A stretch of DNA of 64,000 nt from Andeanibacterium sp035497315. GTDB lineage: Bacteria; Pseudomonadota; Alphaproteobacteria; Sphingomonadales; Sphingomonadaceae. A program made the translations under genes and the position numbers. Position 1 is the stretch's first letter, and each line of letters opens with the position of its first letter. The notes under the pieces were generated by a model. That model made no database searches, was not told where the DNA came from, and worked only from the letters and a program-made list of their open reading frames with translations. The stretch spans positions 14,542 to 78,541 of the forward strand of contig DATJDU010000103.1 in assembly GCA_035497315.1 (NCBI GenBank), in the 5' to 3' direction. Shown here piece by piece: positions 25,179-33,603 of this stretch.

Positions 25179-26056
25179 ATCAGCCCGCCTTCGGCATCAT
25201 CGCCAGCCACGCGATATTGCCCCTGCCCGCCGGGCGTACCGTCCTTGCTGCCACCGTCCAGCGGAATCGCGCGGCGGTGGTGGCCGGAAGCAGCAGTGGC
25301 GGCGATCAGCCGTTCCTGCTCGTGCGCAGCCATACGTTCCCAGCCCTCGGGCGTGAGCTGTTCAAGCGGACGATACCGCACCTTGTACTGCATCCGCGCC
25401 GAGCCTTCGACCCAATAGCCCAGATAGACATAAGGCAGGCCGCTTTCCGTCGCGCGGCGGATATGGTCGAGGATGATGTAGTTCCCCAGCCCCGAACGCT
25501 CTCCGTGATCGGGCTCGTAGAAGCTGTAGATCATCGAATAGCCGTCGCTCTGCCGGTCGGTCAGGCAGGCGCCGATCAGCCGGCCCGGCTCCCCATCGGG
25601 GCCAAGCTCGCGATATTCGACGATGGAACTGGTGACCGAAGTATGTTCCACCATGTCGGCGAAATCCACTTCGTCCATCGCCGCCATGCCGCCGCCGGGA
25701 TGGCGCGCGCCGAGATAGCGGCGCAGCAATTCGAATTGTTCATTGGTGGCCCAGGGGCGGCATTCGATCGCCACCAGATCCGCATTGCGCTTCAGATTGC
25801 GCTTCTGGGTGCTGGACGCCCTGAAGTCGAACGCGGCCACCCGCACCGATACGCAGGCCCGGCAATTGCTGCAGCTGGGGCGATAGGCCACTGTCTGGCT
25901 GCGGCGGAAGCCGATCCGGCCGAGCGCTTCGTTCAGCGCATCGGCATTGGGGCCCTTCAGTTCCGTGAAAACCTTACGCTCCGTCCTGCCCGGCAGATAG
26001 GGGCACGGCGCCGGGCTCGTCACGAAGAAGCGGGGGAAGCGAACCGGTGCTGTCAC
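25145..26056 (-). CDS. bpt: Aspartate/glutamate leucyltransferase (Bpt/Ate1 family, N-degron pathway)
   Basis: Transfers leucine (bacterial Bpt) from tRNA to N-terminal Asp/Glu, marking proteins for ClpS/ClpAP. The N-terminal PCPYLPGRTERKVFTEL and the cysteine block YRPSCSNCRACVSVRV are diagnostic, as is the C-terminal SMIYSFYEPD...GLGNYIILDHI...YVYLGYWVEGSARMQYK. From GTG 26056 it has 303 residues, about 50 more than usual, due to a poorly conserved tail after the PLEQLTPEGW region. No ClpS gene is in the window. Confidence 0.92.
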   Translation of the reverse strand: MTAPVRFPRFFVTSPAPCPYLPGRTERKVFTELKGPNADALNEALGRIGFRRSQTVAYRPSCSNCRACVSVRVAAFDFRASSTQKRNLKRNADLVAIECRPWATNEQFELLRRYLGARHPGGGMAAMDEVDFADMVEHTSVTSSIVEYRELGPDGEPGRLIGACLTDRQSDGYSMIYSFYEPDHGERSGLGNYIILDHIRRATESGLPYVYLGYWVEGSARMQYKVRYRPLEQLTPEGWERMAAHEQERLIAATAASGHHRRAIPLDGGSKDGTPGGQGQYRVAGDDAEGGLIQPADVAAQDA

Positions 26057-26141
26057 GTGGCTGCGGAGCCTTCCTTGCAGGGTTGGGCCAACTGGCGATA
26101 ACGGCACTATGACGCCGAGACTCGTTCGTTGAAACAACCTT

Positions 26142-26158
26142 AACCATGAATCATGGTT
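26142..26158. promoter_or_regulatory. 17-bp palindrome centred on a GANTC site, upstream of bpt
   Basis: AACCATGA and TCATGGTT flank a single A, so the centre reads GAATC, the CcrM methylation target GANTC. It lies about 86 bases upstream of the bpt start, in the 160-base space between ilvA and bpt. A role as a methylation-sensitive operator is inferred. Confidence 0.45.
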
Positions 26159-26216
26159 TACGAAGGACAATTTTACACAAACATGCGGCAGGCGGGGCCA
26201 TTTGGCCCGAAATCGG

Positions 26217-27470
26217 TCAGTTGAGTTCGACTTCGCTAACCTGATAACCCTTGGCCCTGAGCGCATCGATCAGCGAAACGAGCTGCTCGCGGTCGCGCGC
26301 CTCGCATTCGATGTCGGTCACCAGGCCCTTGGCGGGCAGATTGGTGAAAATCCGCTGGTGGTAGATTTCCAGTATGTTCACATGGTGCGCGTCGAATTCG
26401 TGCATCACCTTGTAGAGGGCGCCGGGGCGATCCTGCAGGAAGATGCGCAGCCGCGCCAGGCGGCCCGAGCGGGCGAGATCGCGCAGCAGCACATTGGCCA
26501 GCAGCCGCGTGTCGATGTTGCCGCCGGTCAGCACCAGCCCGACATTGCGGCCCTTGAACTTCTCCGGATAGGCCAGCACCGCCGCGAGACCGGCAGCGCC
26601 TGCGCCTTCCACCACGGTCTTCTCGATCTGCAGCAGCAGCGCCAGCGCGCGCTCCAGCGCCTCCTCGTCCACCAGCACGATCTCGTCGACCAGCCCTTCG
26701 AGCACTTTGGAGGTAAACTCGCCCGGCACCTTCACGGCGATGCCTTCGGCCAAAGTATCGCCGCCACTGGGCAGATCCTCGCCATTCAGCTTGGCATACA
26801 TCGAGGGATAGAGGCGCGGCTGGACACCGAACAGCTTGATATCAGGGTTCAGCGCCTTGGCCACCGTGCCCATGCCCGACAGCAGCCCGCCGCCGCCGAT
26901 GGGGACCACCAGCGTATCGATTTCCGGCGCATCGGCCAGCATTTCCAGCGCGACCGTGCCCTGGCCCGCAGCCACTTGCTTCTCGTCGAAAGGATGGACG
27001 AAGGTCAGGCCCAGCTGCTTCTCCAGGCTGCGGGCATATTCATTGGCCTCGTCGAAGCTCTCGCCTTCGAGCACGACCTTGCCGCCGACCTGTTCGGTCT
27101 GGATCACTTTCACCATCGGCGTGGTGCGGGGCATCACGATCGTGACCGGTACGCCCAGCCGGGTGCCGTGATAGGCAAGGCCCTGCGAGTGATTGCCGGC
27201 CGAAGCCGTGATCACGCCGCGCGCCTTCTGCTCGTCGGTCAGCTGCAGCAGCTTATTGAGCGCACCGCGCTCCTTATAGGCTGCGGTGAACTGCAGATTC
27301 TCGAATTTCAGCCAGATATTGGCGCCGGTAATGTCCGAAAGGGTCCTGCTGCGCGTGGTGGGAGTGCGCACGATCGAACCTTCGATCCGCTCGGCAGCGG
27401 CGCGAACATCGTCGATCGTCAGCAGCTCTTGGCTGCCTGCGGGCTTATCCAGTGCAGTGGTCTCGGTCAT
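26217..27470 (-). CDS. ilvA: Threonine ammonia-lyase (threonine dehydratase) with C-terminal ACT domain
   Basis: PLP enzyme deaminating threonine to 2-oxobutyrate for isoleucine synthesis, or in a catabolic role. The PLP lysine is in TAAYKERGAL, SAGNHSQG binds the substrate and the phosphate loop is PIGGGGLLSG. After about residue 325 a single ACT regulatory domain follows (LRIFLQDRPGALYKVMHEF), as in the 400-residue form rather than the two-ACT IlvA of E. coli. ATG 27470 is chosen; the longer frame runs over the divergent promoter. Length is 417 residues. Confidence 0.93.
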   Translation of the reverse strand: MTETTALDKPAGSQELLTIDDVRAAAERIEGSIVRTPTTRSRTLSDITGANIWLKFENLQFTAAYKERGALNKLLQLTDEQKARGVITASAGNHSQGLAYHGTRLGVPVTIVMPRTTPMVKVIQTEQVGGKVVLEGESFDEANEYARSLEKQLGLTFVHPFDEKQVAAGQGTVALEMLADAPEIDTLVVPIGGGGLLSGMGTVAKALNPDIKLFGVQPRLYPSMYAKLNGEDLPSGGDTLAEGIAVKVPGEFTSKVLEGLVDEIVLVDEEALERALALLLQIEKTVVEGAGAAGLAAVLAYPEKFKGRNVGLVLTGGNIDTRLLANVLLRDLARSGRLARLRIFLQDRPGALYKVMHEFDAHHVNILEIYHQRIFTNLPAKGLVTDIECEARDREQLVSLIDALRAKGYQVSEVELN

Positions 27471-27585
27471 GATGTGCGGCCCGTAACGGAAAAGCGTGCA
27501 TTTGGGAAACAGACAATCGCGCGGCGGCCACGTAGTCCGAGCGGGCATTTGCATTGAAACCCAACTCGCTGCACAGGACATACCG

Positions 27586-28488
27586 ATGACCCAGAAGAGC
27601 AAGATCGCATTCCTTGGCCTTGGCGTAATGGGCGGGCCGATGGCCGGTCACCTCGCCCGTGCAGGGCACGACGTCACCATCTACAACCGCACCCTCGCCC
27701 GTGCCGAGGCGCGGCAGGCGCTGCTGGCCGAGGAAGGGCTGGCCGTGCGGGTTGCCGCCACTCCGGCAGAGGCGGCCGCGGGGCAGGACGTAGTGATCAC
27801 CTGCGTGGGCAACGATGCCGATCTGGCGCAGGTAGTGCTGGGCGAAGACGGCGCGCTGGCGGCGATGGCGCCGGGATCGCTCTATATCGATCACACCACC
27901 GTCTCCGCCGACATCGCCCGCCGCATTGCCGCCGAGGCGCAGACGCGCGGCATTCTGGCCGTGGACGCTCCTGTATCGGGCGGGCAGGCCGGCGCGGAGA
28001 GCGGCAAGCTGTCGATCATGTGCGGCGGCACGGACGAGGCGCTGGCCGCCGCCATGCCGGTGATGGAAGCCTATGCCGCGCGGATCGTCCATGTCGGCGG
28101 GCCGGGCGCGGGGCAGGTGACCAAGATGGTCAACCAGATCTGCATCGCCAGCGTGCTGCAGGGCGTATCGGAAGCGGTGCGCTTCGCCCAGGCCGCCGAT
28201 CTCGACATGGACAAGGTGCTGGAAGCCGTATCGGGCGGCGCGGCGCAGAGCTGGCAGATGGTCAATCGCTGGAAGACCATGGCCGAGGGCGAGTTCGATT
28301 TCGGCTTCGCGGTGGACTGGATGCGCAAAGACCTTGCCATCGCCATGGCCGAGGGCGAGCAATTGGGCGTTCAGCTTCCGGTGACCAGTCTGATCGACGG
28401 CTATTATGCGGAGGTTCAGGCCATGGGCGGCGGACGGCAGGATACAAGCGCGCTGATCCGGCGCCTTCCGGAGGCCAGCGGCAAATGA
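27586..28488 (+). CDS. NAD(P)-dependent beta-hydroxyacid dehydrogenase (3-hydroxyisobutyrate dehydrogenase family)
   Basis: A 300-residue oxidoreductase. The N-terminal Rossmann motif is GLGVMGGPMAGHLA; the substrate-binding DAPVSGGQAGAESGKL and the catalytic lysine in GQVTKMVNQ are intact. The exact substrate (3-hydroxyisobutyrate, tartronate semialdehyde, glyoxylate) cannot be told from sequence alone. It is divergent from ilvA. Its stop overlaps the ATG of the amidohydrolase gene (ATGA), so both are one operon. Confidence 0.9.
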   Translation: MTQKSKIAFLGLGVMGGPMAGHLARAGHDVTIYNRTLARAEARQALLAEEGLAVRVAATPAEAAAGQDVVITCVGNDADLAQVVLGEDGALAAMAPGSLYIDHTTVSADIARRIAAEAQTRGILAVDAPVSGGQAGAESGKLSIMCGGTDEALAAAMPVMEAYAARIVHVGGPGAGQVTKMVNQICIASVLQGVSEAVRFAQAADLDMDKVLEAVSGGAAQSWQMVNRWKTMAEGEFDFGFAVDWMRKDLAIAMAEGEQLGVQLPVTSLIDGYYAEVQAMGGGRQDTSALIRRLPEASGK

Positions 28489-30215
28489 TCGGACGCGTGG
28501 CGGCCGCGCTGGCGGCATGTGTCCTCGCGGCCTCCCCTGCCGCGGCCGACACGCTGGTCGACAATATCAACGGCATTTCCGTGTCGCGCGACGGCACGAT
28601 CACCCAGTTCGGCGGGATGATGATCCGCGACGATGGGGTGATCCGCCAGATCCTGAAGCGCGGGGAGCAACCGCTTACCCCCTATCAATTCCACTTCGAC
28701 GGCGAAGGGCGCACGGTAGTGCCCGGCATGATCGACGCCCATGTCCATCTGATGGATATCGGCTTCAAGGCGCTGACGCTGGATTTGTCGGACACGAATT
28801 CGCTGGCCGAGGCGCAGGCGAAAATCGCCGAATATGCCGCCAAATTCCCCAACCGGGCATGGATCATCGGCGCGGGCTGGAATCAGGAGAAATGGGGCCT
28901 TGGCCGCTTTCCCACCGCTGCCGAGCTGGATTCCGTCGTGGCGGATCGCCCGATCTGGCTCAGCCGGGTGGACGGCCATGCGGGCTGGGCCAACAGCAAG
29001 GCGCTGCAGATAGCAGGCGTCACCGCCAAGACGGCAGACCCCGCCGGCGGGCGCATCCTGCGCATCGGGGCCACCCGCGCCCCGGCAGGCGTGCTGGTGG
29101 ACAATGCGCAGGCCCTAGTCGCCGCAAAAGTGTCCAAACCCCGCCCCGAGGACCGTGACCTTGCCTTCGCCACCGCGCAGGACATGCTGATCCGGCAGGG
29201 CGTGACCGCCGTGGCCGACATGGGCATCGCGATTGACGATTGGCAGAGCTATCGCCGCGCGGGCGACAGCGGCCAGTTGCGCATCCGCATCATGGCCTAT
29301 GCCGGCAGTGTGGAGGACATGGCCCTGATCGGCGGCCCGGGCCCCACGCCCTGGCTCTATGACGACCGGCTGAAGCTCAACGGCATCAAGCTGTTCCTCG
29401 ATGGCGCGCTGGGATCGCGCGGGGCCTGGCTCAAGGCGCCCTATGCCGACGATCCGGGCAACAGCGGGCTGCAATTGCTCAACCCCACCCAGTTGCGCAA
29501 CATCATGAGCCGCGCCGCGCTCGACAAGTTCCAGGTGGCAATCCACGCTATCGGCGATGCCGCCAATGCCGAGGCGCTGAGCGCGATCGACGAGCTGGAC
29601 GATACCTATAAGGGCGACCGGCGCTGGCGGATCGAACATGCGCAAATCGTCGATCCGGCGGATATTCCGCATTTTGCCGAACATGGCGTGATCGCCTCCA
29701 TGCAACCCACTCACCAGACGAGCGACCGGCTGATGGCCGAAGCGCGGCTGGGGCCCGACCGGCTGGCCGGTGCATATGCCTGGCGCTCCATGGAGGATGC
29801 CAGGGTTACGCTCGCCTTCGGATCGGATGCGCCGGTGGAACTGCCCCGCCCCTTCGAAGGGATCGCGGTGGCCGTGACGCGCGAGGACAGCAGCGGCCAG
29901 CCCTTCGGCGGCTGGCAGCCGCAGCAAACCATCACCCGCCAGCAGGCGCTGGCCGCCTATACCGCCGGTGCGGCCTATGCGGGCTTTGCCGAAACACGCT
30001 TCGGCCAGCTGGCGGAAGGCCAGCGAGCGGATTTTCTGGTGATCGACCAGGACCCACTGCTCGCCAGCACGCAGGATCTCCGCAACACCAGGGTGCTGCA
30101 AGTGTGGATCAACGGCGCGCAAGTGTTCGACGCCGCGACTGCGCCGCCGCCCGAGATCAAGCAGGAGGAGGCCCTGAAAGCCTTCGATCTGGGGGACACA
30201 GTCGAGGGGCGGTGA
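28485..30215 (+). CDS. Exported amidohydrolase, YtcJ/NfdA type (amidohydrolase family 3)
   Basis: A 576-residue metal-dependent hydrolase. A signal peptide of about 23 residues (cleavage near SPAAA) indicates periplasmic location. Metal-binding motifs are DAHVHL near residue 86, the KLFLDGALGSRGAW strand, HAIGDAANAEAL, HAQIVDP and FGSDAPVE. Family members hydrolyse N-substituted formamides or related amides; the natural substrate is unknown. ATG 28485 overlaps the upstream stop, and the REP-like element after 30234 separates it from tatC. Confidence 0.88.
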   Translation: MIGRVAAALAACVLAASPAAADTLVDNINGISVSRDGTITQFGGMMIRDDGVIRQILKRGEQPLTPYQFHFDGEGRTVVPGMIDAHVHLMDIGFKALTLDLSDTNSLAEAQAKIAEYAAKFPNRAWIIGAGWNQEKWGLGRFPTAAELDSVVADRPIWLSRVDGHAGWANSKALQIAGVTAKTADPAGGRILRIGATRAPAGVLVDNAQALVAAKVSKPRPEDRDLAFATAQDMLIRQGVTAVADMGIAIDDWQSYRRAGDSGQLRIRIMAYAGSVEDMALIGGPGPTPWLYDDRLKLNGIKLFLDGALGSRGAWLKAPYADDPGNSGLQLLNPTQLRNIMSRAALDKFQVAIHAIGDAANAEALSAIDELDDTYKGDRRWRIEHAQIVDPADIPHFAEHGVIASMQPTHQTSDRLMAEARLGPDRLAGAYAWRSMEDARVTLAFGSDAPVELPRPFEGIAVAVTREDSSGQPFGGWQPQQTITRQQALAAYTAGAAYAGFAETRFGQLAEGQRADFLVIDQDPLLASTQDLRNTRVLQVWINGAQVFDAATAPPPEIKQEEALKAFDLGDTVEGR

Positions 30216-30233
30216 ACTTCAGCGGCCTTGAAA

Positions 30234-30354
30234 CACCCTCATCCAGGCTGCGCTAGCCAGCAAGCTGGCAAGCTACGCCATCCTTCTCCCATTAATGGGA
30301 GAAGGATACACAGGCTTGGCTGCAAGGCAGCCTAGCCGAAGTTGGATGAGGGGT
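30234..30354. repeat. REP-like nested palindrome between convergent genes
   Basis: Outer arms CCCTCATCCA (30236-30245) and TGGATGAGGG (30343-30352) enclose an inner perfect 28-bp palindrome at 30280-30307 with half-site ATCCTTCTCCCATT. GGCTGCGCTAGCC and GGCAGCCTAGCC form a further inverted pair. Such extragenic palindromes recur in sphingomonad genomes. It would act as a bidirectional terminator for the amidohydrolase and tatC transcripts. Confidence 0.8.
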
Positions 30355-30378
30355 AGTGACGAAGCAAGCCGAGAACCC

Positions 30379-31203
30379 TCAGCCCTCTTTCGCAGCCTCA
30401 GAAGCGGCTTCCGCAGCCTCGGCCGCTTCTTCCTCGGCCTTTTCCTTCGCCATCTTGCGTTCGGAAAACATCATCATCACCAAAGATGCCTCGAACAGCA
30501 GCAGCAGCGGCCCGGCCAGCATCATCTGCGAGGCAACATCCGGCGGCGTGATCACGGCCGCGACGATGAAGATCGCCACCACCACATAGCGGCGCGCGCC
30601 ACTGAGCTGTTCGCGCGTGACCAGCCCCGCGCGGTTGAGCAACAACAGCAGCACCGGCAGCAGGAAGCTGATCCCGAAGGCCAGGATGAAGCGCATCACC
30701 AGATCGAGATAATCGCCCATTGCAGGCAGCGCTTCCTGCGTCAGTCCGCCAGCCGTGCCTTCGAAGCCCAGGAACCATTTGAAGGCCGTGGGCATCACCA
30801 CATAATAGGCAAGCGCGGCCCCGGCAGTGAACAGGATCGGCGTGGCAAAGAGGAAGGGCAGGAAGGCCTTTTTCTCTTTCGCATAGAGGCCGGGCGCGAT
30901 GAAGGCCCACAGCTGGTTGGCGATAATCGGGAAACTGATGAGGAAGGCCGCGAACAGCGCTACCTTGATCTCCACGAAGAAGGCTTCGTACAGCTTCGTA
31001 TAGACCAGCCTGCCCTGCCCGGCCGGGAAGGCGGCAGTCAGCGGACGCACCAGAAAGCCGAAAATATCCCGTGCGAAAAAGAGGCACACGCCAAAGGCCA
31101 GCAGCAACGCGGCAACGCAGCGCACCAGCCGCGCGCGCAATTCGATCAGATGATCGAGCAGCGGAGCCTGCGAATCGTCAATCTCGCGGATCTTGAACAC
31201 CAT
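30379..31203 (-). CDS. tatC: Sec-independent protein translocase TatC
   Basis: Six-helix core receptor of the twin-arginine translocon; it binds the RR signal peptide. The cytoplasmic N-terminus APLLDHLIELRARLVRC and first-loop glutamate region YTKLYEAFFVEIKVALFAAFLISFPII are diagnostic. 274 residues, with a C-terminal tail of about 30 residues made of A, E and K. It is the last gene of the argS-to-tatC block, five bases after tatB. In many alphaproteobacteria serS follows, but here a REP element does. Confidence 0.96.
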   Translation of the reverse strand: MVFKIREIDDSQAPLLDHLIELRARLVRCVAALLLAFGVCLFFARDIFGFLVRPLTAAFPAGQGRLVYTKLYEAFFVEIKVALFAAFLISFPIIANQLWAFIAPGLYAKEKKAFLPFLFATPILFTAGAALAYYVVMPTAFKWFLGFEGTAGGLTQEALPAMGDYLDLVMRFILAFGISFLLPVLLLLLNRAGLVTREQLSGARRYVVVAIFIVAAVITPPDVASQMMLAGPLLLLFEASLVMMMFSERKMAKEKAEEEAAEAAEAASEAAKEG

Positions 31204-31206
31204 GGC

Positions 31207-31692
31207 TCAGCTCTTGTCCTGATCGCCCGGCGCGGGGGTCGGCATGGGGGCAGGCGCCGCATCGGGCGCGGGTGTTGTGGGAAGTGCCACGGGGGTTTCC
31301 GCAGCGCGCGCTTCGGCGGAAGCGGGCGCTGTATCGGTGTGGGCTGTATCGGTGTGGGCTGTATCGGTAGTGGCCGCATCGCCGGGGGCGGCCTCTTCCC
31401 TGGGTGCCAGCGGCACCATATCGGCTCCGCCGCCATTGGCCGCGTTCAGTTCCGCCTCGGGATGCTGTTCCATCACCCGGCGGTTCTGTTCCTGCCACTT
31501 CTTCTCCATTTCCTCCATTTCCGCCTCGCGGATCATGGTTTCCATTCCCGCGCGGAAATGGTTGGAAACACGCCGGACCTTACCGATCCAGCGGCCGGCC
31601 GTCCTCAGCGCGGCGGGCATGTCCTTGGGGCCGATGACGAGTATCGCCACGACCACGATGACCAGCAGCTCCTGCGCGCCGATATCGAACAT
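31207..31692 (-). CDS. tatB: Sec-independent protein translocase TatB
   Basis: Single-helix subunit pairing with TatC. It begins MFDIGAQELLVIVVVAILVIGPKDMPAALR, the classical helix plus GPKDMP hinge, followed by an amphipathic helix and coiled region (ETMIREAEMEEMEKKWQEQ). The last 70 residues are low-complexity A/P/T/D sequence containing DTAHTDTAHTDTA, encoded by a tandem 15-base repeat. 161 residues; the tail is not expected to be conserved. Confidence 0.95.
   Translation of the reverse strand: MFDIGAQELLVIVVVAILVIGPKDMPAALRTAGRWIGKVRRVSNHFRAGMETMIREAEMEEMEKKWQEQNRRVMEQHPEAELNAANGGGADMVPLAPREEAAPGDAATTDTAHTDTAHTDTAPASAEARAAETPVALPTTPAPDAAPAPMPTPAPGDQDKS
31328..31372 (-). repeat. 15-bp tandem repeat inside tatB
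   Basis: Two exact copies of the 15-base unit GCTGTATCGGTGTGG (plus strand, from 31328 and 31343) are followed by a third, divergent copy. In-frame it encodes repeated D-T-A-H-T. Copy-number changes would leave the frame intact and only alter TatB tail length. Confidence 0.85.
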
Positions 31693-31723
31693 GGTGCCTG
31701 CGGGGGCGAACCCCCGTCCTCAT

Positions 31724-31978
31724 TCAGTTGGAGGTGGAATTGTCAGGCGCCTTCGCCTCGGCGGAATCGGCTTGCCCGTTCCCGCTCCTGGCACCTTCGC
31801 TCTTGGCATCTTCGATCTTGGCTTGCGGGGCTGCGGGCTTGTCTTCGTCGCTCAGGCCCTGGCGGAAGCTTTTCACGCCCTTGCCGAAATCGCCCATCAT
31901 CTCCGAAATCCGCCCACGGCCGAACAGGACGAGGATGACCACTGCAATAATCAGGATCTGAACCGGCCCGATATTCAT
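31724..31978 (-). CDS. tatA: Sec-independent protein translocase TatA
   Basis: Pore-forming Tat subunit of 84 residues. One N-terminal helix (IGPVQILIIAVVILVLFGRGRI) is followed by the amphipathic helix SEMMGDFGKGVKSFRQGL and a charged, serine-rich tail. FGRGRI replaces the common FG hinge. ATG 31978 is used; a TTG three codons upstream is possible. It sits between scpB and tatB in the same orientation. Confidence 0.95.
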   Translation of the reverse strand: MNIGPVQILIIAVVILVLFGRGRISEMMGDFGKGVKSFRQGLSDEDKPAAPQAKIEDAKSEGARSGNGQADSAEAKAPDNSTSN

Positions 31979-32011
31979 TCTTTGCAACTCCGATGCTGAC
32001 CCGGCGGACCC

Positions 32012-32791
32012 TTAGCCCAGTTCGTCGGGCTTATCCAGCGCGCTGGCGCCTTCCCGTGCGGTTCCCGCAGGTCCGTTATCCGCCTCGCCCATTCCTTCGG
32101 GCCCGCCGCCAGCCGTGGTTTCTGCCCCTGCCTCCCCTTCGCCGCCCATCAGCGCATCATAGGCATCGTCCACCGGATCGAGCAGACCCGCCGCGCGCAA
32201 CTCGTCGATCCCCGGCAGGTCGCGCCGCGATTCGAGCGAGAAGTGGCTCAGGAATTCGGGCGTGGTGGCATAGATCACCGGGCGGCCCGGCACTTCGCGG
32301 CGCCCGGCCACGCGCACCCAGCCCGCCTCCATCAGCACGTCCAGCGTGCCGCTGCTGGTCTGCACGCCGCGGACCGCCTCGATCTCGGCGCGGCTGACGG
32401 GCTCGTGATAGGCAACGATGGCCAACACTTCGGTTGCCGCGCGGGACAAGCGGCGGGCATGTTCGCGCTCGCGCCGCAGCAGATGCGCCAGATCGGGCGC
32501 GGTCTGGAACTGCCAGCGCTTCGCCCGCTCCACCAGCCTGATGCCGCGCCTTGCATAATGCGCCTCCAGTTCCTTCAGCGCCTCGCGCACTTCGGCCCCG
32601 CCGAGATGGGCGGAGATGGTCTCCACGCTCAGGGGTTCTTCGGCAGCGAACAGCGTCGCCTCCACCGCGCGCACCAGATCGTCGGCCTCGGGCTGGGAGA
32701 TGGTTTCGGGCGGTGCCGTTTCGGGCCCTGCCGTTTCAGGCACTGGGGCTTCAGGCCCTGAGGGGGGCTGGATTGCCGGTTCTTCGCTCAT
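32012..32791 (-). CDS. scpB: Segregation and condensation protein ScpB
   Basis: Winged-helix (kite) subunit of the SMC-ScpAB condensin. After a proline/glutamate-rich leader of about 40 residues the core reads LVRAVEATLFAAEEPLSVETISAHL, then TEVLAIVAYHEPVSRAEIEAVRGV and RREVPGRPVIYATTPEFLSHF. 259 residues, with glycine- and glutamate-rich tail. ATG 32791 overlaps the scpA stop as ATGA. Confidence 0.93.
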   Translation of the reverse strand: MSEEPAIQPPSGPEAPVPETAGPETAPPETISQPEADDLVRAVEATLFAAEEPLSVETISAHLGGAEVREALKELEAHYARRGIRLVERAKRWQFQTAPDLAHLLRREREHARRLSRAATEVLAIVAYHEPVSRAEIEAVRGVQTSSGTLDVLMEAGWVRVAGRREVPGRPVIYATTPEFLSHFSLESRRDLPGIDELRAAGLLDPVDDAYDALMGGEGEAGAETTAGGGPEGMGEADNGPAGTAREGASALDKPDELG

Positions 32792-33603
32792 GCCTTGATC
32801 CGCCTGAGATGCATGGGGCCGAAAATCTCCTCCTGCCGGATTTCCGCCTTGCCCAGCCGCGCCAGCTCCAGCGCGGCGACGAAGCTGGAAGCCAGCGCGG
32901 AGCGGCGCAGCTTCCCGTCCTGCCCGCCGGGCAGGAACTGGCGCAGTTCCATCCAGTCCAGCGTGACGCCCAGCATGGCGGAAACCCGCTCGAGCGCCGA
33001 ATCCAGCGTCATCACCATCCGGTCGCGCACCATATGGACGGTCGGCTGGGTGCGCGCCTTCACCTGGCCATAGGCCTGGATCAGATCGAACCATTCGCAT
33101 TGCCACAGATTCCTGCGGTCCACCCGCAGCCCTTCGGGCGCACCGCGCAGGAACACGTCGCGCCCGATCCGGTCGCGCCCCATCAGCCGCGCGGCAGCCT
33201 CGCGCATCGCGCCCAGCCGCTGAAGCCGCAATTGCAGGCGCAGCGCCAGTTCCTCGGGACTGGGATCTTCCTGCTCCTCCTTTGGCAGCAGCATCGCGGA
33301 TTTGAGATAGGCCAGCCATGCCGCCATCACGAGATAATCCGCCGCCAGTTCCAGCTTCAGCGCCTCGGCCCGCTCGATATAGGCGATGTACTGGTCCACC
33401 AGGGCCAGGATCGAAATACTCTTGAGATCGACCTTCTGCCGCCGCGCGAGATCGAGCAGCAGATCGAGCGGCCCCTCCCAGCCATCCAGCTCCAGATAAA
33501 GGGCTTCGGTATCGTTTGCGTTCTGGCCGGTCGGAAATTCCCAGACCTCATCCTGCGGCAGCGGCGGGATGTCGGCTTCCGGGAAGAGTTCCGGGTCGCT
33601 CAT
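32788..33603 (-). CDS. scpA: Segregation and condensation protein ScpA
   Basis: Kleisin bridging the SMC heads. Shows the ScpA N-terminal signature LELDGWEGPLDLLLDLARRQKVDL followed by DQYIAYIERAEALKLELAADYLVMAAWLAYLKS and a C-terminal winged helix (SFVAALELARLGKAEIRQEEIFGPM). 271 residues. ATG 33603 overlaps the nagZ stop (ATGA), so scpA expression is tied to the peptidoglycan-recycling gene. Confidence 0.94.
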   Translation of the reverse strand: MSDPELFPEADIPPLPQDEVWEFPTGQNANDTEALYLELDGWEGPLDLLLDLARRQKVDLKSISILALVDQYIAYIERAEALKLELAADYLVMAAWLAYLKSAMLLPKEEQEDPSPEELALRLQLRLQRLGAMREAAARLMGRDRIGRDVFLRGAPEGLRVDRRNLWQCEWFDLIQAYGQVKARTQPTVHMVRDRMVMTLDSALERVSAMLGVTLDWMELRQFLPGGQDGKLRRSALASSFVAALELARLGKAEIRQEEIFGPMHLRRIKA

